A stretch of DNA of 64,000 nt, taken from Pseudomonas sp. UBA1879 (GTDB lineage Bacteria > Pseudomonadota > Gammaproteobacteria > Pseudomonadales > Pseudomonadaceae). Each line of letters begins with the position of its first letter. Position 1 is the first letter of the stretch. Under the pieces are notes generated by a model. It made no database searches, was not told where the DNA came from, and saw nothing but the letters and a program-made list of their open reading frames with translations. Positions 52,418 to 60,029 of this stretch are shown here, one piece after another. The translations under genes and the position numbers were made by a program. The DNA lies in NCBI RefSeq assembly GCF_002338065.1, contig NZ_DDHJ01000004.1, forward strand, positions 124,001-188,000, in the 5' to 3' direction.

Positions 52418-53212
52418 CTACAAGGCTTTTACTTGTTCACGGTATTCCGCTGCATCTTGTGCATTTCCCAGTGCTGCAGCGCGCTGGTAATAATCCAGTG
52501 CCAAGGCGCGAACCTGCGGATGCGTCGCTTGCAGCAGGGTCCTGCGGCTCACGCGCAGGAAATTGAGGTTGCCGATGTGCAGGGCTTTCGTCAGCCAAAC
52601 GACGGCGTCATCGATACGGCCATGATCGGCGAGCACCAAGGCATGGCTGAATTGACCGCGAAAGTCACCCGCCTCGGCAGAGCGGCGATACCAGTCGTGC
52701 GCGGCCTGCACGTCCTGGTCGCAACTCACGCCGTCTTCCAGATAGCGGCCCAGCAGGTTCATGGATTTGGCGTGGCCGAGTTGCGCGGCTTTGCGATAGC
52801 AGGCCAGCGCGCGGGCCTGGTCTTTATTGACGCCACGGCCGGTTGCCAGCAGGTTGCCATAGTTGTAGAAGCCCCAGTCGAGCTCGGCCTGCGCTGCCTG
52901 CCGATAGTATTCGGCGGCCTTGCTGGTCTCGGGTTCGCAGCCCCAGCCGTGTTCGTGACAACGCCCGGCCATGTTGGCAGCCATTGCATGGCCATTGCGT
53001 GCGGCGATCTGAAACCAGGTCAGGGCCAGGGCCGCGTCTTGCTCGATGCCCGTGCCGTCGAGCAGGATCTGGCCCAGCAACGCCTGGGCCTCCACGATGT
53101 TGGCCTGAGCGGCAATGAGGATTGCTCGCGCCGCGCTCGCGGGATTGTCCTGAAGCATGTCGCGCAACTGTTGAGCATCGACAACATCTTCCCGTCGCAG
53201 TGTCCAGGTCAT
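52418..53212 (-). CDS. Sel1/TPR-like repeat protein downstream of piuC
   Basis: A 264-residue protein built of Sel1-like (TPR-related) helix pairs: AQALLGQILLDGTGIEQDAA, AANMAGRCHEHGWGCEPE, NYGNLLATGRGVNKDQ and SMNLLGRYLEDGVSCDQD are four consecutive repeats with the A..LG..Y..G pattern, followed by two degenerate ones. Sel1 repeats are protein-protein scaffolds. It starts 3 bp after the piuC stop, so they are co-transcribed, and this pairing is conserved beside piuA in P. aeruginosa (PA4516-PA4515). No signal peptide is visible. Confidence 0.87.
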   Translation of the reverse strand: MTWTLRREDVVDAQQLRDMLQDNPASAARAILIAAQANIVEAQALLGQILLDGTGIEQDAALALTWFQIAARNGHAMAANMAGRCHEHGWGCEPETSKAAEYYRQAAQAELDWGFYNYGNLLATGRGVNKDQARALACYRKAAQLGHAKSMNLLGRYLEDGVSCDQDVQAAHDWYRRSAEAGDFRGQFSHALVLADHGRIDDAVVWLTKALHIGNLNFLRVSRRTLLQATHPQVRALALDYYQRAAALGNAQDAAEYREQVKAL

Positions 53213-53215
53213 GAA

Positions 53216-53896
53216 TCAGACCTCGACCCATTGGCGCAGCAGGTTGTGGTAGGTACCGGTCAGCTGAATCAAGGACGGGTGATCGGGTACGTCGCGGCTC
53301 AGTTGCTGGATGGCCGCGTCCATTTCGAACAGTAAAGTGCGATGACCGTCGTCGCGCACCAGGCTTTGGGTCCAGAAGAAGGAGGCGAATCGCGCGCCAC
53401 GGGTGACCGCATTGACCTTGTGCAGGCTGGTGGCGGGGTAGAGCAGCATGTCGCCTGCGGGCAATTTGACCGAGCGGGTGCCGAAGGTGTCTTGAATGAC
53501 CAGCTCGCCACCGTCGTAGTCGTCGGGGTCGCTGAAAAACAGCGTCGAGGACAGATCGGTGCGCACGCGCTCAATACTGCCTTTGGCCTGGCGCACCGCA
53601 TTGTCGATGTGAAAGTCGAAGCTGCCGCCGCCGCTGTAGCAGTTCACCAAGGGCGGAAACACCTTATGGGGCAGCGCCGCGGACATGAATAACGGGTTCT
53701 GCCACAGCCGCTCCAGCATTGCGGCGCCAATTTCCTTCGTCAGCGGATGACCTTCGGGCAACTGCAGATTGTGCTTGGCCTTGGCCGACTGATGCCCGGC
53801 GGTGATCTTGCCGTCCGCCCATTCGGTCTGCTCCAGAGCCTCGCGAATGCGCAGCACTTCCTCACGGGTGAAAACGCCGGGAATGTGTAGAAGCAT
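53216..53896 (-). CDS. piuC: PKHD-type Fe(II)/2-oxoglutarate hydroxylase PiuC
   Basis: A 226-residue dioxygenase of the PKHD/prolyl-4-hydroxylase fold that uses Fe(II) and 2-oxoglutarate. The iron ligands are visible as HIDNA (HxD, about residues 97-99) and the distal His in SLHKVNAVTRGAR, whose Arg binds 2-oxoglutarate. The start MLLHIPGVFTREEVL at 53896 gives the standard length; longer in-frame starts run into the intergenic region with piuA. It is divergent from the siderophore receptor gene piuA and upstream of the Sel1 gene. Its substrate is not established. Confidence 0.93.
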   Translation of the reverse strand: MLLHIPGVFTREEVLRIREALEQTEWADGKITAGHQSAKAKHNLQLPEGHPLTKEIGAAMLERLWQNPLFMSAALPHKVFPPLVNCYSGGGSFDFHIDNAVRQAKGSIERVRTDLSSTLFFSDPDDYDGGELVIQDTFGTRSVKLPAGDMLLYPATSLHKVNAVTRGARFASFFWTQSLVRDDGHRTLLFEMDAAIQQLSRDVPDHPSLIQLTGTYHNLLRQWVEV

Positions 53897-53928
53897 GGCG
53901 GTAAGCCCTGAAGCGAAAAAAGGTAGCG

Positions 53929-54049
53929 AATGGTAGTGATTCTTATTGGCTGTGTAAAACCCCTGGGTACGCATAGGCGCGTGAGCGTGAAAATTTGGTG
54001 AAGCGAAAATGTAAAGATTGTAAGTTTTATGCGAATACAAATGATTCCC
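53929..54049. promoter_or_regulatory. piuC / piuA divergent control region with Fur-like sites
   Basis: Two AT-rich Fur-like sites are seen: AATGGTAGTGATTCTTATT (53929-53947), near piuC, and GCGAATACAAATGATTCCC (54031-54049), near piuA. Each matches the Fur hexamer pattern imperfectly, but position and duplication support iron control. Confidence 0.55.
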
Positions 54050-54089
54050 AACTATATTCCGGCGCCTTAACACGCCTTGGGGAAGGAAC

Positions 54090-56342
54090 ATGTCGCGCCA
54101 ATCACACACTTCATCCGTACAGCCTCAGCGCTCCATTGCAGGCGCAGTCGGCGTCGCTATCGCGGCGATGTCGGCCAGTCATCTGGTTCACGCCGCTGAA
54201 GCCACCTCGGACAACACCTTGAACCTCGGCGCCACTACCATCGACGGCGAGCAGGTCGATACCGCTTACAAGGCTGAAGAGTCGGCGTCCAAAAAGTACA
54301 CCGCGCCCCTGCGCGACACGCCGAAAAGCGTCACGGTGATCCCGCAGCAAGTGATTCGCGACACCGCCGCCACCAGCCTGGCGGATGCGTTGCGTACCAC
54401 CCCAGGCATCACGTTCGGCGCTGGCGAAGGCGGCAACCCGAACGCCGATCGCCCGATCATTCGCGGCTTCAACGCTGAAAGCGATGTCTTCATTGATGGC
54501 ATGCGCGACGTGGCGGCGCAAAGCCGCGAGATTTTCAATGTCGAATCTGTCGAGATCAGCAAGGGCCCAGGCTCCGCGTTCACCGGCGCAGGTTCTACGG
54601 GTGGCAGCCTGAACCTGATCACCAAAGGTGCGCACTTGGGCGATGCCTATAACGGCGGTTACACCTTCGGCTCGGACCAGACGCAACGCTACACGCTGGA
54701 CGTCAACCAGCAGATGACTGATACCTCAGCCGTGCGCCTGAACCTGATGAAGCACGACGCCAACGTCGCAGGCCGTAACGATGTGGACGTCAGCCGCTGG
54801 GGCTTTGCGCCATCTTTTGCTTTTGGTCTGGGAACGGACACGCGGGTCAAACTCGATTATTACCATTTGTCCACGGACGATATGCCTGACTACGGCATCC
54901 CGTTGACCAGCACGCCGGGGCGCAGCAAATACATCGTCGACAAGCCCGCTCACGTCAACGAGAACAACTTCTATGGCCTGACCGGTCGCGATTACCGTAA
55001 GAGTGTCAATGACAGCGGCACGTTCCGGGTCGAGCATGACCTCAATGACAATCTGACCCTGTCCAACAGCTTGCGCATGTCCCGCTCGACACTCGATTAC
55101 ATCGTCACCAACCCGGACGACAGCCGTGGCAACGTCGCCAACGGTCTTGTGTCGCGCTCGGCCAAGAGCCGCAACTCGACCTCCAGCGGCTTCGTCAATC
55201 AGACTGACCTGCAAGCGAAATTCAACACCGGTTGGGTCGAACACAGCCTGGTCACCGGCGTCGAGTTTTCGTACCAGGACACGCACAACCGCGCCTACAA
55301 CGTGCTGTCTGCGACGGGAGGCACTATCGGTTCCACGTGTAATGCGGCGCTGCTCAGGTCCGCAGACTGTACAAGTCTCTACGACCCGAGCCCGAAAGAC
55401 CCGTGGAATGGCACCATCACCGACAGTCAGGCGTTCACTGACACAGACACCAAGACCAGCGCCGCCTACGTGTTCGACACCTTGAAATTCAACGATCAAT
55501 GGTCGCTGAACCTTGGGCTGCGCTATGACGACTATGAGGTGAAGTCCAGCGGCTACAGCACCGGTGGCCGCGGCTCGGTCGCGGGGCCGTTCAAACGCGA
55601 GAACACCAGCCAGCTCTGGAACTATCAAGTCGGTTTGACCTACAAGCCATTACCCAATGGCAGCATTTACGCGGCCTGGTCGACCTCCAGCAACCCGTCG
55701 GGCGAAACCAGCGGGAACGGCGGCCTGGAGCTCGCGGCCAACAACACCGATCTCGATCCGGAAAAGAACCGCAACTACGAGATCGGCACCAAGTGGGACT
55801 TCTTCGATGACAACCTGTCGCTGACGGCAGCATTGTTCCGTACCGAGAAGACCAATGCCCGGATCACTGACCCTGACAACGCCACGTTTCAGGTGCTCGA
55901 TGGCGAGCAACGTGTGGATGGCCTTGAGCTGACCTACGCCGGCAACCTCACCAGCAAGTGGAAGGTGTACGGCGGTTACACCTACATGGAGAGTGAAATC
56001 GTCAAGGCCACCAACAAGGCAGACGAAGGCAATCACATGCCAAGCACGCCGCGTAACAACTTCAACTTCTGGTCCACGTACGAACTCGTTCCAAAGCTGA
56101 CCGTCGGTGCGGGCGCGACCTTCGTCGATTCCCGTTTCGGCAACGAAGCCAACTCGGTCGAGGTCCCGTCCTACTGGCGCTACGACGCCATGGCGACCTA
56201 TGCCCTGACCAAGAACGTCGATCTACAGCTGAACGTGCAGAACCTGACCGACAAACGCTACTACGACCAGGTGTTCACTACCCACTACGCGCACATGGCC
56301 GCAGGCCGGACAGCGTTGATGAGTGCCAGCTTCCACTATTAA
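54090..56342 (+). CDS. piuA: TonB-dependent siderophore receptor PiuA
   Basis: A 750-residue outer-membrane receptor of the Fiu/PiuA type for catecholate-like siderophores. The signal peptide lies before HLVHAAEA; the plug contains RDTPKSVTVIPQQVIRDTAA and RPIIRGFNAESDVFIDGMRD; the barrel includes NLEPEKNR-like LDPEKNRNYEIGTKWDF and the C-terminal TonB-receptor block KNVDLQLNVQNLTDKRYYDQ. It has no STN extension, so it is not a signalling receptor. In P. aeruginosa PiuA is the entry route for siderophore-antibiotic conjugates; that role here follows from homology. Fur-like sites lie upstream. Confidence 0.93.
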   Translation: MSRQSHTSSVQPQRSIAGAVGVAIAAMSASHLVHAAEATSDNTLNLGATTIDGEQVDTAYKAEESASKKYTAPLRDTPKSVTVIPQQVIRDTAATSLADALRTTPGITFGAGEGGNPNADRPIIRGFNAESDVFIDGMRDVAAQSREIFNVESVEISKGPGSAFTGAGSTGGSLNLITKGAHLGDAYNGGYTFGSDQTQRYTLDVNQQMTDTSAVRLNLMKHDANVAGRNDVDVSRWGFAPSFAFGLGTDTRVKLDYYHLSTDDMPDYGIPLTSTPGRSKYIVDKPAHVNENNFYGLTGRDYRKSVNDSGTFRVEHDLNDNLTLSNSLRMSRSTLDYIVTNPDDSRGNVANGLVSRSAKSRNSTSSGFVNQTDLQAKFNTGWVEHSLVTGVEFSYQDTHNRAYNVLSATGGTIGSTCNAALLRSADCTSLYDPSPKDPWNGTITDSQAFTDTDTKTSAAYVFDTLKFNDQWSLNLGLRYDDYEVKSSGYSTGGRGSVAGPFKRENTSQLWNYQVGLTYKPLPNGSIYAAWSTSSNPSGETSGNGGLELAANNTDLDPEKNRNYEIGTKWDFFDDNLSLTAALFRTEKTNARITDPDNATFQVLDGEQRVDGLELTYAGNLTSKWKVYGGYTYMESEIVKATNKADEGNHMPSTPRNNFNFWSTYELVPKLTVGAGATFVDSRFGNEANSVEVPSYWRYDAMATYALTKNVDLQLNVQNLTDKRYYDQVFTTHYAHMAAGRTALMSASFHY

Positions 56343-56357
56343 TAGAGAAGCTGAATC

Positions 56358-56393
56358 CGAAGCCCCAACTGCCTCTGGCGGGTGGGGTTTTTG
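56358..56393 (+). terminator. Terminator after piuA
   Basis: AAGCCCCA...TGGGGTTTTTG forms a short stem (CCCCA/TGGGG) with a T-run shortly after the piuA stop. Confidence 0.55.
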
Positions 56394-56424
56394 TGTGGGA
56401 CTGGCCCTGTGCAATCCGCGGTTC

Positions 56425-56514
56425 TGTAGGAGTGAGCTTGCTCGCGATGGCGGTGTGTCAGTGATGTCCTATGTGTCATTCAGACTTCCATCGCGAGCAA
56501 GCTCACTCCTACAG
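56425..56514. repeat. REP doublet (GAGCTTGCTCGCGATGG family)
   Basis: TGTAGGAGTGAGCTTGCTCGC and GCGAGCAAGCTCACTCCTACA enclose a loop between piuA and the PepSY reductase gene. Confidence 0.87.
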
Positions 56515-56611
56515 ACGGACTTGCAACCACACAAAACATCCGCCACGGATGAGAATGCATGCCATTTCGGCGCATAATGCGCGTCGCTGCGGGTTATCGA
56601 GGTGAGTGAGG

Positions 56612-59179
56612 GTGTTGAAGAAGGTCTTGTTTCAAGTGCATTGGTTCTTCGGGATCACAGCGGGTCTGGTGTTGGCGCTGATGGGCATCACCGGGGCGCT
56701 GTATTCCTTTCAGGAGGAAATCATCGATGCGCTCAATCCCGACACGCTATTCGTGCAGCCGGCAGAGCATCGCCTGTCGCTGGCTGAAATGGTCAGTAAG
56801 GTCGAAGCCCAGGGCCATGACACGGTCTCGATGTTTCGTATCGAAACCGAGGGCAATCGCGTCGCTCAGGTCTGGTTCAAGCCGGCGCCGGGTGAGCGTC
56901 GCGGCGTGATGCGCAACTTCGACCCTTACACCGGCGAGTTCAAGGACGACGCGGTAGGTCAGGGGTTCTTTGCCTTTGTCCTCAACCTGCATCGCTTCTT
57001 GGCCGCGGGTGAATACGGCAAGCAAGTCACGGCGGCGTGCACCCTGATTCTGGTGTTCTTCTGCCTGTCAGGTCTGTACTTGCGCTGGCCGCGTCAGGCG
57101 TTGAACTGGCGCGTGTGGCTGACGCTGGACTGGGCGAAAAAGGGACGCAGTTTCAACTGGGACCTGCACTCGGTGTTCGGCACTTGGTGCCTGATCATCT
57201 ACCTGCTGCTGGCAATCACCGGCCTGAACTGGTCGTATGACTGGGTCAGCAACGGCTTGAACACACTCATCGGTGACCCTCCCATCGCGGGCGAACAACG
57301 TCGGGGTGGCGGTGGACCTCGCCCTGGGCCTGGCCCGAAAGACGTGGCGCGGGTTGATGCTCAAGCGCAAGATTACGACGCCATCTGGAACACGATTCAG
57401 CAAGCTGCTGGCCCGGACCTCAAGGCTTATAACCTGCGCATGCCCCAAGGGCCGGGGCAGATGGCGACCGTCTTCTACCTGCTCAAGACAGCACCGCACC
57501 CCCGCGCGCTGAATCAGATGACCCTCGACCCGGTGAACGGCGAGCTCAAGGCCAACACGCGCTACACCGACAAGGGCTATGGCGCGCAGCTGCTGGTCAG
57601 CAATTACGCGTTGCACACGGGCAGTTATTGGGGGTTGACCGGCCGCCTCGTCATTACTGTCGCGGCGCTGATGATGCCGCTGTTTTTCGTCACCGGCTGG
57701 TTGCTGTACCTGGACCGTCGTCGCAAGAAGCGCGATATCCGCAACGCCCGAGGTGAAGTTGCAGTGTCGACTGCGAGCGCTCAGGGCAGTCAAGGCCCAG
57801 CGTGGTTGATCGGCTTTGCCAGCCAGAGCGGTTTCGCCGAGCAACTGGCGTGGCAGACCGCGGGGCAATTGCAGTCGGCGGGCTTGCCGGTGCGCGTGGA
57901 GCGTCTGGCGGACGTCACCGAGCAGGACCTGAACCAGAGCCAGAATGCGCTGTTCGTGGTCAGCACCTTCGGCGATGGCGAAGCGCCCGACAGCGCCCGG
58001 GGGTTCGAACGCAAGTTGCTGGGCCGCCCACTGGCGCTGGACAACCTCAGTTATGCGGTGCTCGGCCTGGGCGATCGTCAGTACCAACAGTTCTGTGGTT
58101 TCGCCCAGCGCCTGCACGGCTGGTTGACCGAACGCGGCGGCCATTCCTTATTTGCCCCGGTCGAAGTGGACGCTGGCGACAGCGCTGCCCTGCAGCATTG
58201 GCAGCAACAGCTGGGCGAACTGACTGGCACGACACCCGCCAGCCCGTGGCAGGCCGCGGCTTATGAAAACTGGACGTTGAGCCAGCGCCAGTGGCTGAAC
58301 GAAGGCAGCGTCGGCTCGAAAGTGTTCTTGCTCGGGCTCACATCTGAAAGCCCGGTGCACTGGGAGGCGGGCGATCTGGTCGAAGTCTTGCCCCGCAACG
58401 CGCCACAGGCAGTCGAACAGTTTCTCGTCGGGTTGGGCATCGCGACCGAAACCCCCGTCGTGATCGATGGCTTGAACGAAACCCTCGGCCAGGCGCTCAG
58501 CCGTCGTCAGTTGCCGACCAGTCGCAGTCATTTGGTGGGTCTGCACGCGCAAGCATTGGTCGATGCGTTGGTGCCGTTGGCCATGCGCGAATATTCCATC
58601 GCGTCGATTCCCGACGACGGCTTACTGCAACTGATCGTACGCCAGGAATTACACCCCGATGGCAGCTTGGGACTGGGCTCCGGGTGGCTCACTGAACACG
58701 CCGCCCTTGGCGGCGCGATCAGCCTGCGGGTGCGTCGCAACAGCAGCTTCCATCTGCCTGCAGACCCTGGGCCAATGATTTTGATCGGCAACGGCACCGG
58801 GTTGGCCGGCCTGCGCAGCTTGCTCAAGGCGCGCATCGCGCAAGGCGAAACGCGCAACTGGCTGCTGTTCGGCGAGCGCAATCTGGCCCACGACTTCCAC
58901 TGCGGCGCTGAGCTGAACGGCTGGTTGGCGTCGGGGGGCCTTGCGCGGCTGGACGTGGCGTTTTCCCGGGATCAGACCCAGAAAGTCTACGTGCAGGACC
59001 GGTTGCTCGAAGCGGGCGATGAGTTGCAACGCTGGCTGGCAGAAGGGGCGTCGATCTATATCTGCGGCAGCCTGGAAGGCATGGCAACCGGGGTCGACGG
59101 TACCTTGAACGCGTTGCTGGGCGAGCAGGGCGTTCAGGCGTTGATCGAGCAAGGTCGCTATCGGCGGGATGTGTATTAA
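56612..59179 (+). CDS. PepSY-flavodoxin-ferredoxin reductase fusion (PA4513-like)
   Basis: A 855-residue inner-membrane oxidoreductase. The N-terminal half is a PepSY-associated membrane part (HWFFGITAGLVLALMGITGALYSF, residues 9-32; helices near 145-160, 195-215 and 345-370); then a flavodoxin domain (about 395-530, IGFASQSGFAEQLAW and VVSTFGDGEAPDSARGFE), and a ferredoxin-NADP reductase-like domain (about 560-855, with the FAD motif MREYSIASIP and NADPH segments ILIGNGTGLAGLRSLL and IYICGSLEGMATGV). This resembles sulfite-reductase flavoprotein, and is a conserved neighbour of piuA, thought to reduce ferric siderophores. I prefer the GTG at 56612 because GAGG is 8 nt upstream; GTG 56606 is also possible. 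Confidence 0.88.
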   Translation: MLKKVLFQVHWFFGITAGLVLALMGITGALYSFQEEIIDALNPDTLFVQPAEHRLSLAEMVSKVEAQGHDTVSMFRIETEGNRVAQVWFKPAPGERRGVMRNFDPYTGEFKDDAVGQGFFAFVLNLHRFLAAGEYGKQVTAACTLILVFFCLSGLYLRWPRQALNWRVWLTLDWAKKGRSFNWDLHSVFGTWCLIIYLLLAITGLNWSYDWVSNGLNTLIGDPPIAGEQRRGGGGPRPGPGPKDVARVDAQAQDYDAIWNTIQQAAGPDLKAYNLRMPQGPGQMATVFYLLKTAPHPRALNQMTLDPVNGELKANTRYTDKGYGAQLLVSNYALHTGSYWGLTGRLVITVAALMMPLFFVTGWLLYLDRRRKKRDIRNARGEVAVSTASAQGSQGPAWLIGFASQSGFAEQLAWQTAGQLQSAGLPVRVERLADVTEQDLNQSQNALFVVSTFGDGEAPDSARGFERKLLGRPLALDNLSYAVLGLGDRQYQQFCGFAQRLHGWLTERGGHSLFAPVEVDAGDSAALQHWQQQLGELTGTTPASPWQAAAYENWTLSQRQWLNEGSVGSKVFLLGLTSESPVHWEAGDLVEVLPRNAPQAVEQFLVGLGIATETPVVIDGLNETLGQALSRRQLPTSRSHLVGLHAQALVDALVPLAMREYSIASIPDDGLLQLIVRQELHPDGSLGLGSGWLTEHAALGGAISLRVRRNSSFHLPADPGPMILIGNGTGLAGLRSLLKARIAQGETRNWLLFGERNLAHDFHCGAELNGWLASGGLARLDVAFSRDQTQKVYVQDRLLEAGDELQRWLAEGASIYICGSLEGMATGVDGTLNALLGEQGVQALIEQGRYRRDVY

Positions 59180-59245
59180 AGGCAGCGTCGTATCGGCATG
59201 GGGGTTCTGTATTGGAGCAGAATCCTTATCGCTTATCCGGGGCTG

Positions 59246-59710
59246 TCACGCGTCGGGCGTCCTGGCTTTGCCGTGGGCCGCCAGCCGCTCCAGCGCCGCC
59301 TTCAATTTCGGATCACGGATGCCCTCAGCGGTCTCGCTGATGGTCTCGGCGGCGGCTATCGAAAGATCCCGACAAGGCCCCGTCGCCGCCCGATGAATCG
59401 TCGCGGGGCGAACGCGTACTTCCAGGCGCGTCAGGTTGGCGAACTCGCTGAACAACACCAACTGCCGCACCAGGCGCTTCTGCTGATACCGCAAGCGCGT
59501 CGCCCAGTGGCCATCCGTGACCACCAATAGCAACCTGCCCTCACGCCACGACGCCACATGGCAATGTTCCCGGGCGGCCGGTTGCAATTGGCTTTCCAGC
59601 AGCCGCTGTAGGTGCGCCAGGCGTTGAGCGTGGTTGAAGATGGCTTTGAGTGGCCTGGCTTCGCGCAAAAGAACAGCCGGGGCGCGAGCCTGCAAGGGAC
59701 GAAATGCCAT
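59246..59710 (-). CDS. DUF721 protein, DciA-like
   Basis: A 154-residue protein matching the DUF721/DciA family, whose members in many bacteria lacking DnaC load the replicative helicase DnaB. The KH-like core is recognisable: LQRLLESQLQPAAREHCHVASWREGRLLLVV with WATRLRYQQKRLVRQL (about residues 31-82). The start MAFRPLQARAPAVLL at 59710 fits relatives. It is divergent from secA, the standard position in Pseudomonas (PA4404). The last 40 residues are Glu/Ala/Lys-rich and may be disordered. Confidence 0.85.
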   Translation of the reverse strand: MAFRPLQARAPAVLLREARPLKAIFNHAQRLAHLQRLLESQLQPAAREHCHVASWREGRLLLVVTDGHWATRLRYQQKRLVRQLVLFSEFANLTRLEVRVRPATIHRAATGPCRDLSIAAAETISETAEGIRDPKLKAALERLAAHGKARTPDA

Positions 59711-60029
59711 GGACGTTGCCTGTGGATGCGAGGTCGGCATGTTATCAGAAAGCGCTGAACGGCCCTGAGCGCGACGGCACAGCCCCGCGACTGGGTGGCC
59801 GATTCATGAAGAAACATTAATCAAACTTCTGCCTGGAACGGGTTGAAGTCCGAAGAAATGCCCCTATTGTACTTCTGCCCCGTAACATTGCTGTGCCAGC
59901 ATCGTGGAATAACGCCACTTTCCTCACCACCATTTCCGGGTAGAATGCTCGTTCGCATGCGGCCATGAGGGCCGCACGGGCGACTCACGGGGCCGCCCTC
60001 CATCTCTATGTGTGGAAGATCCTGTCGAT

